DNA of 64,000 nt, taken from positions 16,775,998 to 16,839,997 of the forward strand of contig NC_088314.1 in assembly GCF_910592395.1 (NCBI RefSeq). Direction: 5' to 3'. Positions 36,391-49,100 of the stretch are shown piece by piece. The notes under the pieces are model-generated. The model did no database searches, had not been told where the DNA came from, and saw nothing but the letters and a program-made list of their open reading frames with translations. Numbering within the stretch: the first letter of the stretch is position 1; each line of letters starts with the position of its first letter. This DNA is from Lineus longissimus. Taxonomy: Eukaryota; Nemertea; Pilidiophora; Heteronemertea; Lineidae. The position numbers and the translations under genes are program-made.

Positions 36391-36834
36391 CAGACCTCAT
36401 CCTGTCCACTGAGTTTCCCTTGGCCTAGTTACATGAAGATTTGATGATGTTGCATCCAAACATCCAAGCAAAAAAAATTACTCGGTTCCACGTTCACGGA
36501 AATGTTTCGAGTAAAATATTAAACCCACATCCAGGAAAATATTGCTATTGAAAGGCCATGTAAAATATAACATTTAAATCAATGTGCATAATTATTCATT
36601 CATCAATTACTTATTTCTTATATACATTTCTTCAACTGAATTTGCGAAAGTTTCAATTTTATTCTCAAATATACAACAAAATAAGAAAATCAAAATCGAT
36701 GTGGACTCTGAAGTCTGTCTGCCTTTGAAGGGCGAATGGTATCAATCGGATGGTACAGGTTCTCAATTGATTCATTGTTTACGTCGCTGTTTTACTCAAC
36801 ATGTCTACTAGCTGCAACAGTGGAGTTCAATAGT
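36391..36834. other. 3' flank of the giant gene
   Basis: No gene. It lies between the end of the satellite and the stop codon of the giant gene, so it should hold the 3' untranslated region. It contains the poly(A) signal listed separately. Confidence 0.5.
36658..36663 (-). promoter_or_regulatory. Poly(A) signal AATAAA
   Basis: AATAAA on the minus strand lies about 170 bases past the stop codon of the last exon of the giant gene, a normal position for its polyadenylation. Confidence 0.5.
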
Positions 36835-38105
36835 CTACATGAACTCGTTGTCAATCACGCCATCAATTTCGTCAGTGATCTTGGACTGTAATATATCAGC
36901 GCCACCTCCTGAGCGAATATCCAAAGGAATAAATCCATTTTTCATGCTGGGTGGTGCTGCAGTAGTGTAGGTAGAACGGAAATTATGGAACTCGTAGTCA
37001 GTCATGTTCGTAATTTGGACATACATCAGGTGGATTTCCTTTTGAGCAATGTTCTCGACTGTTCCTGGCATATCACCTCCCTTGTCAGGATGTGAATCAC
37101 CGAACTTCCCTCCAGTGCACCAGGTACCATGACCGGGGGCATCTGCGATTAGCACCAAAAACTTGGCTCTGTGTTCCCAGGAATAATTCAGAGCAGATTT
37201 CAGAGCCCGTATTTTGTCCTCAGGAGTATCGCCACCACCTGATGGAGACATTTTTGAGACTAATGCAGTGACAGAGTCAATGTGTTCAGTGAAGGGTTGT
37301 TCTTGCGTGTGTCCTGCATCCCCAAAATCTTTGTAACCAATAAAGGCGACACGCAAATCTGTTAACTTGCCACTATATTTCCGAACAGATTCACGAACTT
37401 TCTGAGTCATTTCGGTAATGTATTTCTTGGCCATTTCAATATAGCTACCCATTGAGCCAGTGGTATCCAAAACAAAACAAAGATCAATGCCAAAAGAGTT
37501 ACAGGAAGTACGAATGGGATTTGTGGCCAAATATAGCGCATTCTTTGATCTTTCGACTTGTTCACTGAAAACCTTCCCCATTTCTTCATTCCATATCTGG
37601 TCTATGTTTGTCATCGACTTCCCTTCACTTGTTTTCACCGTCTTCTCTTTCTCTATGAACTGATCAGGGGGCACCTCATTCCGTCCCTCTGCCATGAAGA
37701 GCTTTCGTAAGCCATCAGGAAGAAGTTTTGGGTTATTCACAACAACGTAGTTTGGGAAGTTTGAGAACACACCACCAGTAAAATAACCAATGCCGATGCC
37801 AGTAACCATGATATCATTGCTCTCCGCATAAGCCAGACTTGTCTTCAAGCGCCCTGGTGTAGAATCAAAGCCATCCGTAAGAACGAAGATATATTTTTTG
37901 GCTTTGGCAGCACTGTCGCTGATGATCAATTGAGTGGCATAGAGGACAGCATCGGATATGTTAGAGCTGCGGTCTTTGAATGTGATGGCATTGTAGGCTC
38001 TTGCCTTGGCCACGGCATCCCATTCCTGCTGGAAACCTTTGATAATGAGTGTCTCTGCTCCCGCAGTCAGCAAGTTGAAACGGACACTGCATGCATGCAA
38101 TGCAG
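36835..38105 (-). CDS. Last exon of the giant gene: rest of VWA-2 and VWA-3
   Basis: The exon begins after CCAATTTCTTTTCAG (AG at 38107-38106) in phase 1 and ends in TAG at 36835. Joined to the upstream exon it reads ...FLGLA|ALHACSVRFNLL..., completing a von Willebrand A fold. SNISDAVLYATQLI supplies the middle MIDAS segment and YIFVLTDGFDS the third. A second complete VWA follows near 37480-36840 with LCFVLDTTGSMGSY, GGGDTPED and LIADAPGHG, all three MIDAS motifs kept. This VWA is closest in style to those of alpha-kinase-associated (vwkA-type) proteins, by eye. There is no signal peptide or ATG at the 5' edge, so it is not an independent gene. VWA domains of this kind bind partner proteins through a Mg-coordinated acidic residue. 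Confidence 0.85.
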
Positions 38106-39618
38106 CTGAAAAGAAATTGGCAATTCTCAGGATGTGTGAACAATATCACGCCAACCACAAAGGGAAGTATATAATGCTTACTGCCCTTTTGAAAGTTGAA
38201 AGGCACCATGTGATGTCAAGCAGTTTCCAGCAGTTTGTTTACTGACTAAATTCTTAACACAATGTATAAAGTAACGAAAAAGTTGCAAAGGTATGTATTT
38301 TAAGATTTCACATGCACATACTTATTACGCTTATGAGAAGAAAACATATTCTGCAAAATATTGGAACTATTTCGCCGTCACAGAAATAATTCTGATCCTC
38401 GAAAATATTGAAATGCAGTTATTTGAAAGAGTCAGATTGTTCTGATTATATTGGGCAGGGAAATGTGGACGTGGGGGTTGAATAAATTTATGTAAATTAG
38501 GTTCTTTATACAGCAGAGGTTTGGTCATTTGATTGTTTCCCCTATGGGCGATAGACAGGATACCAACCAAATCTCAATGACTCATGGAAAGATGCAGATC
38601 ACCGAGAGTTTATATTAAACTAGCTGGAGATACGAGTACACTGAATCAGGTCACGGACAGGCTTTAAGCTCCAAGCTTTCATTTAAATACCTAGCTTGGG
38701 GATGATAGACTTATTCAACTCCTTTATTAGCTTTGTAAATCATTTCTACGATGGCCGTGGTTTTGATTTTGTCTCATAAGAAAGTTTGGTAATGATAAGG
38801 ATAGTGGTGTTCAGAATAATTGGTTTAATTGTGTGGGGAACATTGGGAAGAAGCAGTGAAATGTTAGAACCACGGTGATAATGAATATTGTATTTATCTT
38901 AATGTTCACTTTCCGGTGTTCTAAAAAATTTCAGAAGATTTTGTTTTGAAGGTTGTGTTTTGTGTCGCATCCTAAAAAATGATCTTAAAAGTCCAGCTCT
39001 CAACTCAAACCCCACCCGTTACCTGTGAATAATCAATCACCAGCAAGATTTATTGTGTTTTTTTAATGGAAATCGCCGACTCTAAAAAGCCATTTTTGAC
39101 CAAAGGATTTATAAAGGAATATCAACTCGACATAATGTAGATGGCAGACAGGGCACATTGATGAAATCTGAGCAAGAAATGAATATCATTTCTTGTGGTA
39201 TGGTACACTTGATCATCAGCATAGTTTAATTAACGAGGCCAGAAATATCACTGTGTTAGTTTCATGAAAATTCAGGTTTACCGTGTGCCAACTTAGTAAC
39301 ATTAAGCATAACCAACGAGAGTTTTGCCATTTCTGGCAGGTTCACTGAATAGGTTTCCAGTCCCTCTAACTATAAAATCTCAGACAATCTCAGGGACTGA
39401 AGGCTGAAAACAAAGCGATTTTATTTCTGTTCGACTTTTCAATGTCCTTTGGCAACCCTTAAATGAACACGAACAATAAATTCAGTACACAATCAATATG
39501 AGGGCATAGTTGGACCGTCTGCTTCGGGAACCGGCCTCACTCCTGTCGTAGGGTAATTCAGTCGGGCACTGTAATAAAAAAGGTATACGAAACGAAAGCA
39601 TGAACAAAGATAACTTAC
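38106..39618 (-). other. Intron of the giant gene (1513 bp)
   Basis: The donor GCTG|GTAAGTTATC (GT at 39618) and acceptor TTTCTTTTCAG|CTGCA are both near consensus. Removal joins two halves of a VWA domain in frame. No repeat or gene is seen inside. It is the only intron I can support in 27 kb. Confidence 0.85.
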
Positions 39619-42198
39619 CAGCTAAACCGAGGAATCCTTGGATGGCTCCAATGGCAGTCATTCCAGCCATAGACGCAGATGTATCCAGTATGACAGAGAC
39701 CTGGTAGTCTTTCCGTGGGTGTCCAATCATGTTCTCGTAGATCTTCTTATACTGCCCATCCGTGCATATGAATCTGATGAAACCCTTCAAGGAGAATGTC
39801 GGGCCATGGTAATCTTGGAGCGGTCGTGTGGGCCGGTTATTTGGTAGTACAAGTGTATCAAGGACAGTGTCTAAGTCTGTAATCAGGGTCTGAAATGATT
39901 CCTCTTCTGTATTAATTTTCATCGAGCACTTGGTGATGACTGCATTTTCGGCTATGTCAACCTCGTATGCATCAAGTTCATGGGATACTTCTTCGAACAG
40001 TTTTGTGAAATCAGTTATCAGGTCTTCATCCATATCATCTGCTCCCAAGTCCCGGTAGAGGTCGCTAGCATAGATAGACTTGCCCCATTCTATGTCCGCA
40101 TTTGATTTGTATTTCAGTCCGGCCTCATTACCTTGCAGACCAGTCAGTGGTTCTGCCCATTTCAAAGGAGAGAATGTAAACTGCTTGCTTGCAGCCTTTT
40201 TACTTTCAGCGATCACCGCAGACAAGTCATCGCAGATATTCTTGTTCAGCCGATGGGCTATTTTTATAATTTGATCAACAAGGTCATTTTGAGGATCAAT
40301 ACTTTCCCACGCACCAGGTGCAATGTTATCAAGGATGTCCTTTGCTCGATTTACGCTCAATTTGTAGAACTCCAAGTCTTCGTTTATATGAGGGTTGGTT
40401 GTCAAAACAATCATCCTAGCTTTTGCATCATTCTGGTATGTGCCGTAGGCATCTTTACTTTGCTGAGACCATATTCCATCGGTTATCAAGACAACAAATC
40501 TGTGCTCATTTGGATTGATATCAGTATTGAATATTTCTCTTGCTACAAATTTCATTGCATCTGCAGCAAGAGTTTTTTCTGAGGCATCAAAGGCCTCAAT
40601 GATATACTGACCAATTTGGTTGTCTAAGTCTTGTTCGAATGTCTTCAATACTCTTTGGCTCTCCTCTCCTCCGAAGCGTACCACACATGTTTGATACTCC
40701 AAACGTTTCATTGCTTCTAGAAACACTATCAGAATGTTCAATGCTAGAGTCATTTTTTCGCCATTCATACTGCCCGAGTTATCAACCAGGAACACAAATT
40801 TAAAATTTTGTCGGTCCAGCAAATTAGCTGCATGCTTGCCTGTTGTATCATTGAATTGTGTTAAGATATTAACAGCATGAGACTGGTGTTCTTTTAGGAT
40901 GCGAGCCAGAAGTAAATATTTGAGTTTTTCTTGTTTTACAAATGGCAGATCCTCGGGATTTTTGTACTCTGCTGTATTACCAACTTCATCAACTAATCCA
41001 AGACTTAACAACTTTTGTTTACACAACTGCCTCATTTGCTTTTTTTGTTGCTCTGTGAGTGTTATTTTAACTTTTCTACCCGTAGCTGATTTTACATCTT
41101 TACTATCCCCAACAGCAATGTCGATATATTTTGATGGAATAATGATAGCATCTTCATGATCATCTGAGCCATCATGTTTCCTTTCTTGGGGTAATTCCTT
41201 GATTTTCCGAATTTCAGCTAAATGGTCTCTGTCCGTCTCAAGCTTCAATCCATGACTATCCGGTTTATTACTGGTGAAGGGAGAAGCATCAGGCCATTCA
41301 CTAACAAAGGCAAGATTATCTGGTATTTCTCGCTTTGTATGTGGTACCCCCTCCACGGAAAGTGTGCCAATGATATCAAACTCCTTAAAAACTACCTGCA
41401 TATCCCTATGTTTATCCGTCCTGGTATGAAATGGGTTCAAATCCTCCTTTTTGCAGAACTTCACATCATAATCGTCAGCTATTTTGAGAGTTTTTAACTT
41501 TATACCATCTTTCAAACATTTTTCTTCCAAGTTTTTCCCATTCTCACCAAGCGATTCCACCACAGTTTGCAGGACACCATCAAGTTTCTTTTGGAGATAT
41601 CCTACTGTTGTTTCGAGTTTTCCTGTTACGTGTCTTTGTTTCCACACTTGTCTTACTACTCCAAGCACTTTGTGCAAGAAACGGCCAGTGTCAACCACTT
41701 GATTAAGAGTACTAGGATCTAGCCCATCCATTGACCTGCCAAGAGCAAACTGTTGCACAATGTTATCAACAGTTTTCTCCAAATGTGAAACAGATTCAGA
41801 AACATGAGTAGTAATGTTGATAACAGCATCTGGATCAAGGGAGGATATATCCATGCTAGCACAATCTTTTTTAATGGTATCTGCAATACTACAGGCCTTA
41901 TCCAGATCACTTCGGGTTCTCTTTTGCATCTCTTGAGTCTCCTTATTTACTGGTTTTTTTGCGTCACTCCTGCCACCCACAGGTGCCTTTCCATTACCAG
42001 TGCCGCTGACTGGTGCCTTTCCATCGCCAGTGCCGCTGACTGGTGCCTTTCCATCACCAGTGCTGTTGACTGGTGCCTTTCCATCGTAAGTGCTACCGAC
42101 GGGTGCCTTTCCAACACAAGTGCCGCCGACTGGTGCCTTTCCATCGCCAGTGCCGTTGACTGGTGCCATTCCATCACCAGTGCTGCTGACTGGTGCCT
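39619..42198 (-). CDS. Giant gene, downstream part of the large exon: decapeptide repeat, VWA-1, start of VWA-2
   Basis: An open frame runs from the decapeptide repeat (APVSSTGDGK-like units) into a Lys/Glu-rich helical region, then a midasin-like VWA near 40800-40330. That domain has FVFLVDNSGSMNGEK (MIDAS DxSxS), KTLAADAMKF and VLITDGIWS. A spacer of about 250 residues follows, then VSVILDTSASMAGM opens VWA-2, cut by the donor at 39618. The frame would read past the donor to a stop at 39482, which is intronic. No ATG-led start is credible: it is in a different frame from the AAA part only because of two single-base deletions in the repeat linker. The link to the AAA part is inferred from the shared decapeptide and Gly frame and from the midasin architecture. 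Confidence 0.75.
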
Positions 42199-42660
42199 TC
42201 CATCGTAAGTGCTGCCGACGGGTGCCTTTCCAACACAAGTGCCGCCGACTGGTGCCTTTCCATCGCCAGTGCCATTGACTGGTGCCATTCCATCACCAGT
42301 GCTGCTGACTGGTGCCTTTCCATCGCAAGTGCTGCTGACTGGTGCCTTTCCATCGCCAGTGCCGTTGACTGGTACCATTCCATCACCAGTGCTGCTGACT
42401 GGTGCCTTTCCTTCATAAGTGCTGGCGACGGGTGCCTTTCCGACACCAGTGCTGCCGACTGGTGCCTTTCCATCGCCAGTACCGCTGGTGATGCCTTTTC
42501 ATCCCCAGTGCTGCTGACTGGTGCCTTTCCATCGTAAGTGCTGCTGACGGGTGCCTTTCCAACACCAGTGCTGCCGACTGGTACCTTTCCATCGCCAGTG
42601 CCGCTGACTGGTGCCTTTCCATCGCCAGTGCTGCTAACTGGTGCCTTTCCATAACCCGTA
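41982..42660 (-). repeat. Coding minisatellite: 30-bp unit, decapeptide APVSSTGDGK, about 22 copies
   Basis: GCACCAGTCAGCAGCACTGG followed by TGATGGAAAG recurs every 30 bp. All copies read APV(S/G)(S/G)TGDGK-like in one frame except for single-base deletions near 42485-42500 and at about 42199. The antisense strand and the other frames give repetitive, spurious open frames. Confidence 0.85.
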
Positions 42661-43163
42661 GCTAGAGTGCTTCCCTAAATAGTACCAGTTCCACCCTTTT
42701 TGTCACCAGTACCTCCAGCACCTCCCTTTTCACCTCCAGTGTCATCTGTTCTGCCCTTTCCATAACCAGTCTCTCCATGCCCTCCCTTTCCGCCTCCAGT
42801 TTCACCATTTCTGTCACCAGTCCTTCCAAGTTCTCCCTTTCCACCTCGAGTTCATCCTTTTCAAAGTCCAGTCCCTTTCTTTCCCCCACCGTCACTTCCT
42901 TCTCTGCCTTTTTCACCAACACCACCATCCCCGCCGCCACTTCCTCCATTGCCTTTTCCACCACCACCACCCCCGCCGCCACTTCCTCCTTTACCTTTTC
43001 CACCACCACCACCACTCCCGCCGCCACTTCCTCCTTTGCCTTTTCCACCACCACCACCACTCCCGCCGCCACTTCCTCCTTTGCCTTTTCCACCACCACC
43101 ACCACTCCCGCCGCCACTTCCTCCTTTGCCTTTTCCACCACCACTACCCCCGCCGCCACTTCC
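42199..43163 (-). pseudogene. Frame-broken low-complexity linker between the AAA part and VWA-1
   Basis: In the frame of the AAA exon the sequence continues past the stop at 43166-43164 as a Gly/Lys-rich repeat (about 15 residues, GGSGGGSGGGGGKGK-like, 42905-43260). It then becomes a collagen-like Gly-rich segment (GRTGDRNGETGGGKG) and the decapeptide repeat. Stops in this frame are TGA at 43164, TGA at 42861, TGA at 42852 and TAG at 42675 (lowest coordinates). The first three fit GGA-to-TGA changes. Single-base deletions near 42490 and 42199 shift the frame twice and bring it to that of VWA-1. A different frame (42662-43288) is open for 208 codons with VVVEKAKEEVAAG repeats, but that is another reading of the same repeat. 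It is either genuine decay, an unrecognised intron, or assembly error in a repeat. Confidence 0.65.
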
Positions 43164-46100
43164 TCATTTGCCTTTTCCACCACCACCACCACCACCACCC
43201 CGGCCGCCACTTCCTCCTTTGCCTTTTCCACGAACACCACCACCCCCGCCGCCACTTCCTCCTCCCATTCCCAAGCTAAGGCCTCCAAACGCAGCAGTTA
43301 GTGCAAGACCAACTGCTGCTAGAGCAGCGGTGACAGGATTTGAAGCTAGAAGCAAGGCAGTGACTCCCAGAGCCATTTCGATTGCAAAAGACACTTCCTC
43401 TGGTATATCAACTTCTGTGATAACTTTTATTAGGCTAAAGGCAGCAGCGGCAATTCCAAGCATTCCTGAATCAACTTTGCTGGCAGTGATAGCTGTTTTC
43501 ATAGCATCAACACCATGCTTGATATCTTTGACTGCTTCATATACCTTCATACCAGTATCAATATCCTTTGTAACCTCTTCAGGGACACCAAGGTCCTGCA
43601 TCACATCTGTCAGTAAGGACACGGCAGCTTTCTTATTCACCTTTCCATTTTTAGCCAAATCATTTACCAGTCTGTAGCCTTGCTTGCCATAGTCAATTTC
43701 CTTTTTCAATACTGGTGGGGCATTGAATATAACGATGATCTCAGAAGTGGCATCCTTGACTGCAGAACTACTCACTTTCTTTTTCTCAAATACATCTTTA
43801 CCTAGTTTGTAAACCTGTCTGTTGACGTGGACCACATCCTTGACTTCTTTCGGTAGACCTGGTAGATCTGCAATCTTGTCAGCAACATCGAACAGCTTGT
43901 CACTGTCTACTTTTCGATGATACTTGGCGTCCTTTATCAAGCCACACACTTCTTTGCTTATATTGATAGCCTGTTTCGCTTCAGGTGGGACTCCTGCTAA
44001 GTCCATTAGTTTGTCACCTGCCTCAAGAATCGCTGTTGCAGATGGCTTTCTTGTCTTTGCAAATTTAGACCCAACATCAATCGCGCATTCAGTCAGTTTA
44101 ACTATTTCTTTTACTTCTGGTGTTGCATTCATTTCATCCATGATGTCATGGACACAACTAAAAACATCACTTGGTTCAATCTTGTTTTGTTTAGAGATCT
44201 TCTTTCCGGCTTTTACAACATGCTTAGCAATATTTGCAGCCTTAACAGCCTCTTCAGGACAACCTGTTGCATCCAGTATCTTACCCACTCCTTCATACAG
44301 TTTGTCAGGATCTATTTTTCTTTGCTTGTAGACATCTTGTACAACATTCATTGCTTCTCGTGCAACCTTCGCTGCCACCTTCACCTCATCTGGAGCATCG
44401 AGTGTATCACACAGTGTCATGACATGTTTATTTACAGTGTCTGGCTGAAGAAGTCCTGCAGAAACTTCTTGCTGAATGGACATAAGTGTCTGACCAACCT
44501 TAACTGATTTTAGTGCTTCTTCGGGTGCACCATACTTTGCCATCAAATACTCGATCTGATTTAACATTCTAGTGGCATCCACATTTCCTCGCATTGCAAC
44601 AGATCCAATGTTGGCAACATTTGAAACATCATCCATAATGCCTATAACATTACTTGCTTCCTCTGGCATACCAAGGTTCCTCAGTATTTCATCTAGACCA
44701 GCCGTCTTCAGCCCTCCATGTGCAAGGTAATCAGTTGCCAGTTTAGCAAGATTTGATGCTAGGTTTGGGTCTTTTGGTAGCTTTTGAAGTGCCAGTATCT
44801 TTTCTGCTGTGCTTTTGCACAAATCGGTATTTACCATGTTATTTTTCTGAACAACATTGAGAAATCCCATGACATCTTGCGATATTTTGCAAACTGTCTT
44901 CAGCTGAGGTCGAGCGTTTGTCATTTCAAGTAAGTCACTTGATATGCCAAGGAGCTGTACATTACCAAAATCACCACCGTTCATTATTGTCTGAGTAACT
45001 TTGAGAGCAGCGTCTGTAAGTTCAGAACACTTTGGCCCTAAGAGGGTTTTGGCTGAGGAAATCATGTCAATGGAATCAACTTTTTTGTTTGATACGCACT
45101 TTTGCACAACTTGAGACAGTGTACCAGTCATGTTTGATAGATCAGATAGACCCTGTTCACATCCGACCGCCTTGAGCACTGATTCTGTGAGCTCCATGGT
45201 TTGAGGCCTGAACTCCCCATCTTCTATTATCTTTTGACTGAAACTGGATATCTCATCAGCAACTTTACAGCTAACCTTCACTGGCATTTCAGGTAAAACA
45301 TCTCTGACAAACTGGAATGCTGTTGCCGTATCTACAACAGATCTACTTTCCAGAACATTGTCCAGCTTATTCTTGATGTCCCTGACAGTGTCTAGAGATG
45401 TACTTGAGCCCAGCACCTTGCTCACTGTTTCCAGTGTGTCGAATGTATCAGACGAGTCTTCACTAAGACATCTTTCTGAGATCTCTTTCAATTGTTCCAA
45501 CATCCCAACTTTTTGTAGAACTTCTTTAGGAACTTCAGTCATTCTCATGATATCTCTCGTCACATTCATAATACCCGCCAGATCATCTGTCTCCTGGGAA
45601 ATGGTACTTTCGGCGATGTTCTGCAGCGTATCTGTTATGTGTTTTCCCTCTTCAAACTGGCTGCCGCAATTCAAAACGTTTGAAAATTCCTGGGCTGTAG
45701 CATATGTATCAGGAATTGATACAATGCCATAATGCTCCTCTAGCACTCTGTCACCAAATTTCTGCAAAGTTTGATGTATGTATTCCAAGTCTTTGCGTAA
45801 CATACCCCCTGGGCTAAAGGCTTCAACTGAGTCCTTCAGTGTAACTGGATCAAAAGGTATCCCCCGTCCTTTAAGGTATTTAGATACAGCATCTGATGGC
45901 GACATGCTTGTGTCATGGACATCATCAATATATTCCAACAGATCATCGATTACTTCATTAGATGGTAGGTCGTGTCTTCTCATCAGATCCTTTGTTGTGT
46001 CCGCATTTTCAGGACTCTCATTGGTCATATTCTTCAGTATGGAATCCAGGACATTCCCTACATTCCCTATGACCTCAATACCGAAAAAATCAGAGTTCAT

Positions 46101-49100
46101 AGCAGAGGCAAGAGCAGATACCTTCTGAAGGTTCTCATGATACGGTTTGCTCAAACCATTCTTCATAGGACTACGGAGGGACCTTAATCTATCCACTGCT
46201 TCTTTCGGCGCGTTTTCCTGTTGAAGGATGTGTTTTCCAAGTTTTAAGGTTTTATCCAGAGCAACACTGGTGGACTTTTCCTGAGCAGACAATATCGAGG
46301 CTGTGAATGCGTCTGTGTTTTTGAATGTATGAGCTATTTCATCTGCCAGACTCATTGCCAGCTTGAAGGATGCTTCTCTCTGCTCACACGGTTCCAAAAA
46401 CACATTGTTTTCACTAGACAAAGGACGTCTGCCAAGGTATTCTCTGTAGAAATAACCAATGGTTTCTTCCGTGATCTTATTCTGCTTCATCACTGTCATC
46501 AGCTTATCTACATCATCATAGTTGCTTCTCATGGATGCTGCATTCATGAAGGGGGTGAGAAGAGTAGACAGAGGTTCCTCCTCAATGTCTGCTAAATGTT
46601 CTAAAGTTGTTTTGATATCTTTAAGTTTCACTTTCTTTATTGATGATTGTTTCGTGGCAGGCACAATGTCCTTCTCAGCTGCAATGGTCTTTTCTGCATA
46701 TCCTTTTTCTTCCCCTTCCAACTGTCCTATCAAAGGTACAATTTGATCTGCCATGCCTTTCGAGAAAACCCTAATCTGACCTATGAAGGACTTGAATAGA
46801 AAAGGTTCATCCATTGCAGAATTGTCCAGGGTAACTGTACCTTTCACATTTTTTTTATCGCCAGGAAACACTTTGACCTCTTTCCTTTTCAGTTTGACTT
46901 TCAGAGGCTTATTAATGTGACATTTCAACTTGATAGAGGCTTCAACACTGCCTCTGTTCTGTACCGTTAAATTGAACTTGACCTCTGGATGCAGTATTGA
47001 CAGTCTTCCCACATCCAGAACAATTGGGTGAAACGCCAAAGATGGCATACATATCTTTCCTTCAATATTATGCACAATTCTGCCATCTTTGGTGTCAGAA
47101 TCAAACATTATTTCCAACTCAAAACTACTTTTCATTGGTGGAGTGAGTTCCAATTCCAAGTGTTCCTTAGTGTTGGGACAGATTTGTAATGGGAATTTTT
47201 TCAATGGGTTGATAAGAATTTGCCCTTCAAAAGACATTCCATATAGTGTTGCAGTAACTTCACTTGTGTTTTTGAGATCCAACTTCTTCCTGATAGGATT
47301 GGCCGCGTCTGCTATTGAAAATTCCATTCGTTTAGGGGATATTAGCAGTTTGGGCCATTCTGCTTTACCAGTCACTCTAACAGTCACTGTTCGGCATACT
47401 GTGCCATCTGGTGCTGTAGCTGATATCTCTGCACTGCTGCTATAACCACCTTCGACCTCAGGGTTCACATGAATCACCAACTTGATTTCTTCCCCAGGCT
47501 CTAACACATGGTTGGATAGTTCAAAGTCAACTCCATCGCTTACTTTCTCAACTTTGCCTAGCTCAAGTTCAACATCTCCACTATTGCGTAAGGAAATATC
47601 ACTGCAGCTAAATGGCCTTCTTGGGCTGATTGGTGGGAATGACTTCTGCACTTGATTGGTGTTAGAAATCAATCTGTCCTTATCAAACAAACACAACTTT
47701 GGTTTACATACATTGTATTTGATCGTCAACTCGTGGAATGTATCTGCCATATAGTAGATGTGCACATTGATTGCCTTCTCACCATGCTTGGCTTCGTGAG
47801 GCTTGATACTCAGGCTGAACTCCTGTTCCTTCTCTTCGTGTGGTCTAAGCCGTATTTCATCTTTGGAAAAGGTTAAATTTGCCTCGTGAACAAATTTCAA
47901 CCTGATAGGGATGTCGAGTGGATTCTCCAAACTGAATGACTTCGTGATTGATAAGCTACACACCTTCTGGAGGTCAAGAACTGAACAGTTGTTCCCCCGG
48001 TCTTTACATAATCCTGGCAGTAGGCAGAACTTGTCCAAAACCTGGATTTTGAATTTTACAGCCAGCAGGACATCAGTGGTGTTTTTCGGATTTTCACTGT
48101 CTTTCAGAGAAATGTGGAATGAATTACTGTAGGGTTTTGGGGGTAGCTTCTCAAGATCAGGTTGAATTGCCAAGTTTATGAAGTGACCATTGGCTATTTT
48201 ACCCATTGCGTCTGGTTTGATGTCAATGTTCATGTCTCTGTACGAACTGTCAAATGCATAGTCACAGGCGAAGTTGATACTACACAATACAAGGTGAATC
48301 CCTTTAGTTTGGTAGATATCTTTGACCAAGACACCCAAGTCTAGGGCGACAGAAGAGTGTGAACAAACAAGAGAACCCTGAGGGGTTTTCTCCACATCTA
48401 GTCTTGCCACCTTTGGCCGTAGCCTTTTCACATCTGCCAAAGAAAGCATGCACCGCATTGGTTGAAATGCTGCAGCACCTGAGATTAACTTGTTCAGTTG
48501 GCGTAGATGGGACTCATTTACCTTCAATTCATTCAATATTGATATCATTTCTTGTGGACGGTCTAGTGTAGCTGAAACTTGGTTCACAAACTCGGTTAGA
48601 CGAATGTAATCTGACATGGATGAACACAAGGTGTCCTTCATAACCTGTGAGAGTTTTACTACAACCCAAGACAGTTCAGTCTTCAGGTAACACAACACTG
48701 AACGTTCTCCAATTTTATAGGCATTCACGGTTTTCAGAGCTTTTTTGACCGCATTAGGTTGCGCCGGCAGATAAACTTCATTCAAACCTACCAACTCTCT
48801 TTTGAAACCAAACCATCGGTATCTGATGAGGTCTTTTGGATCTTTGATGCAATTTGCAGACTTGAGGAACTTTGAATACTGACGCTCTAACTCATCACGG
48901 TAACTATCCATCATCTTGACTCGTGAGATAATTAACTTGACCAGTGATGCTACTTTGATACAATGATCTATCAACTGCTCAGACACTCCATTCTGAAGTG
49001 ATTTCTCAGCAGAATCCATCAGCTGACCAAGATAATCCCGGAATTCTTTTCCAATCCTTTCGTTATCAGCTACAGTGGATTGAAAATCATCAATTACACG

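Noticed and set aside
39482-39618. C-terminal end of the 918-codon frame (LSLFMLSFRIPFLLQ...)
   Set aside because: It lies past a consensus donor (G|GTAAGT), and splicing restores a proper VWA fold, so this tail is intronic.
41804-42537. Plus-strand frames rich in DWCLSI(A/T)SA repeats
   Set aside because: Antisense of the decapeptide minisatellite.
42662-43288. 208-codon minus-strand frame with VVVEKAKEEVAAG repeats
   Set aside because: It reads the Gly/Lys repeat in another frame; the Gly frame continues both from the AAA exon and into the decapeptide repeat, so that frame is preferred.
42777-43677. Plus-strand Pro-rich and Ser/Thr-rich frames
   Set aside because: Antisense of the Gly/Lys-rich coding repeat; low complexity with no independent evidence.
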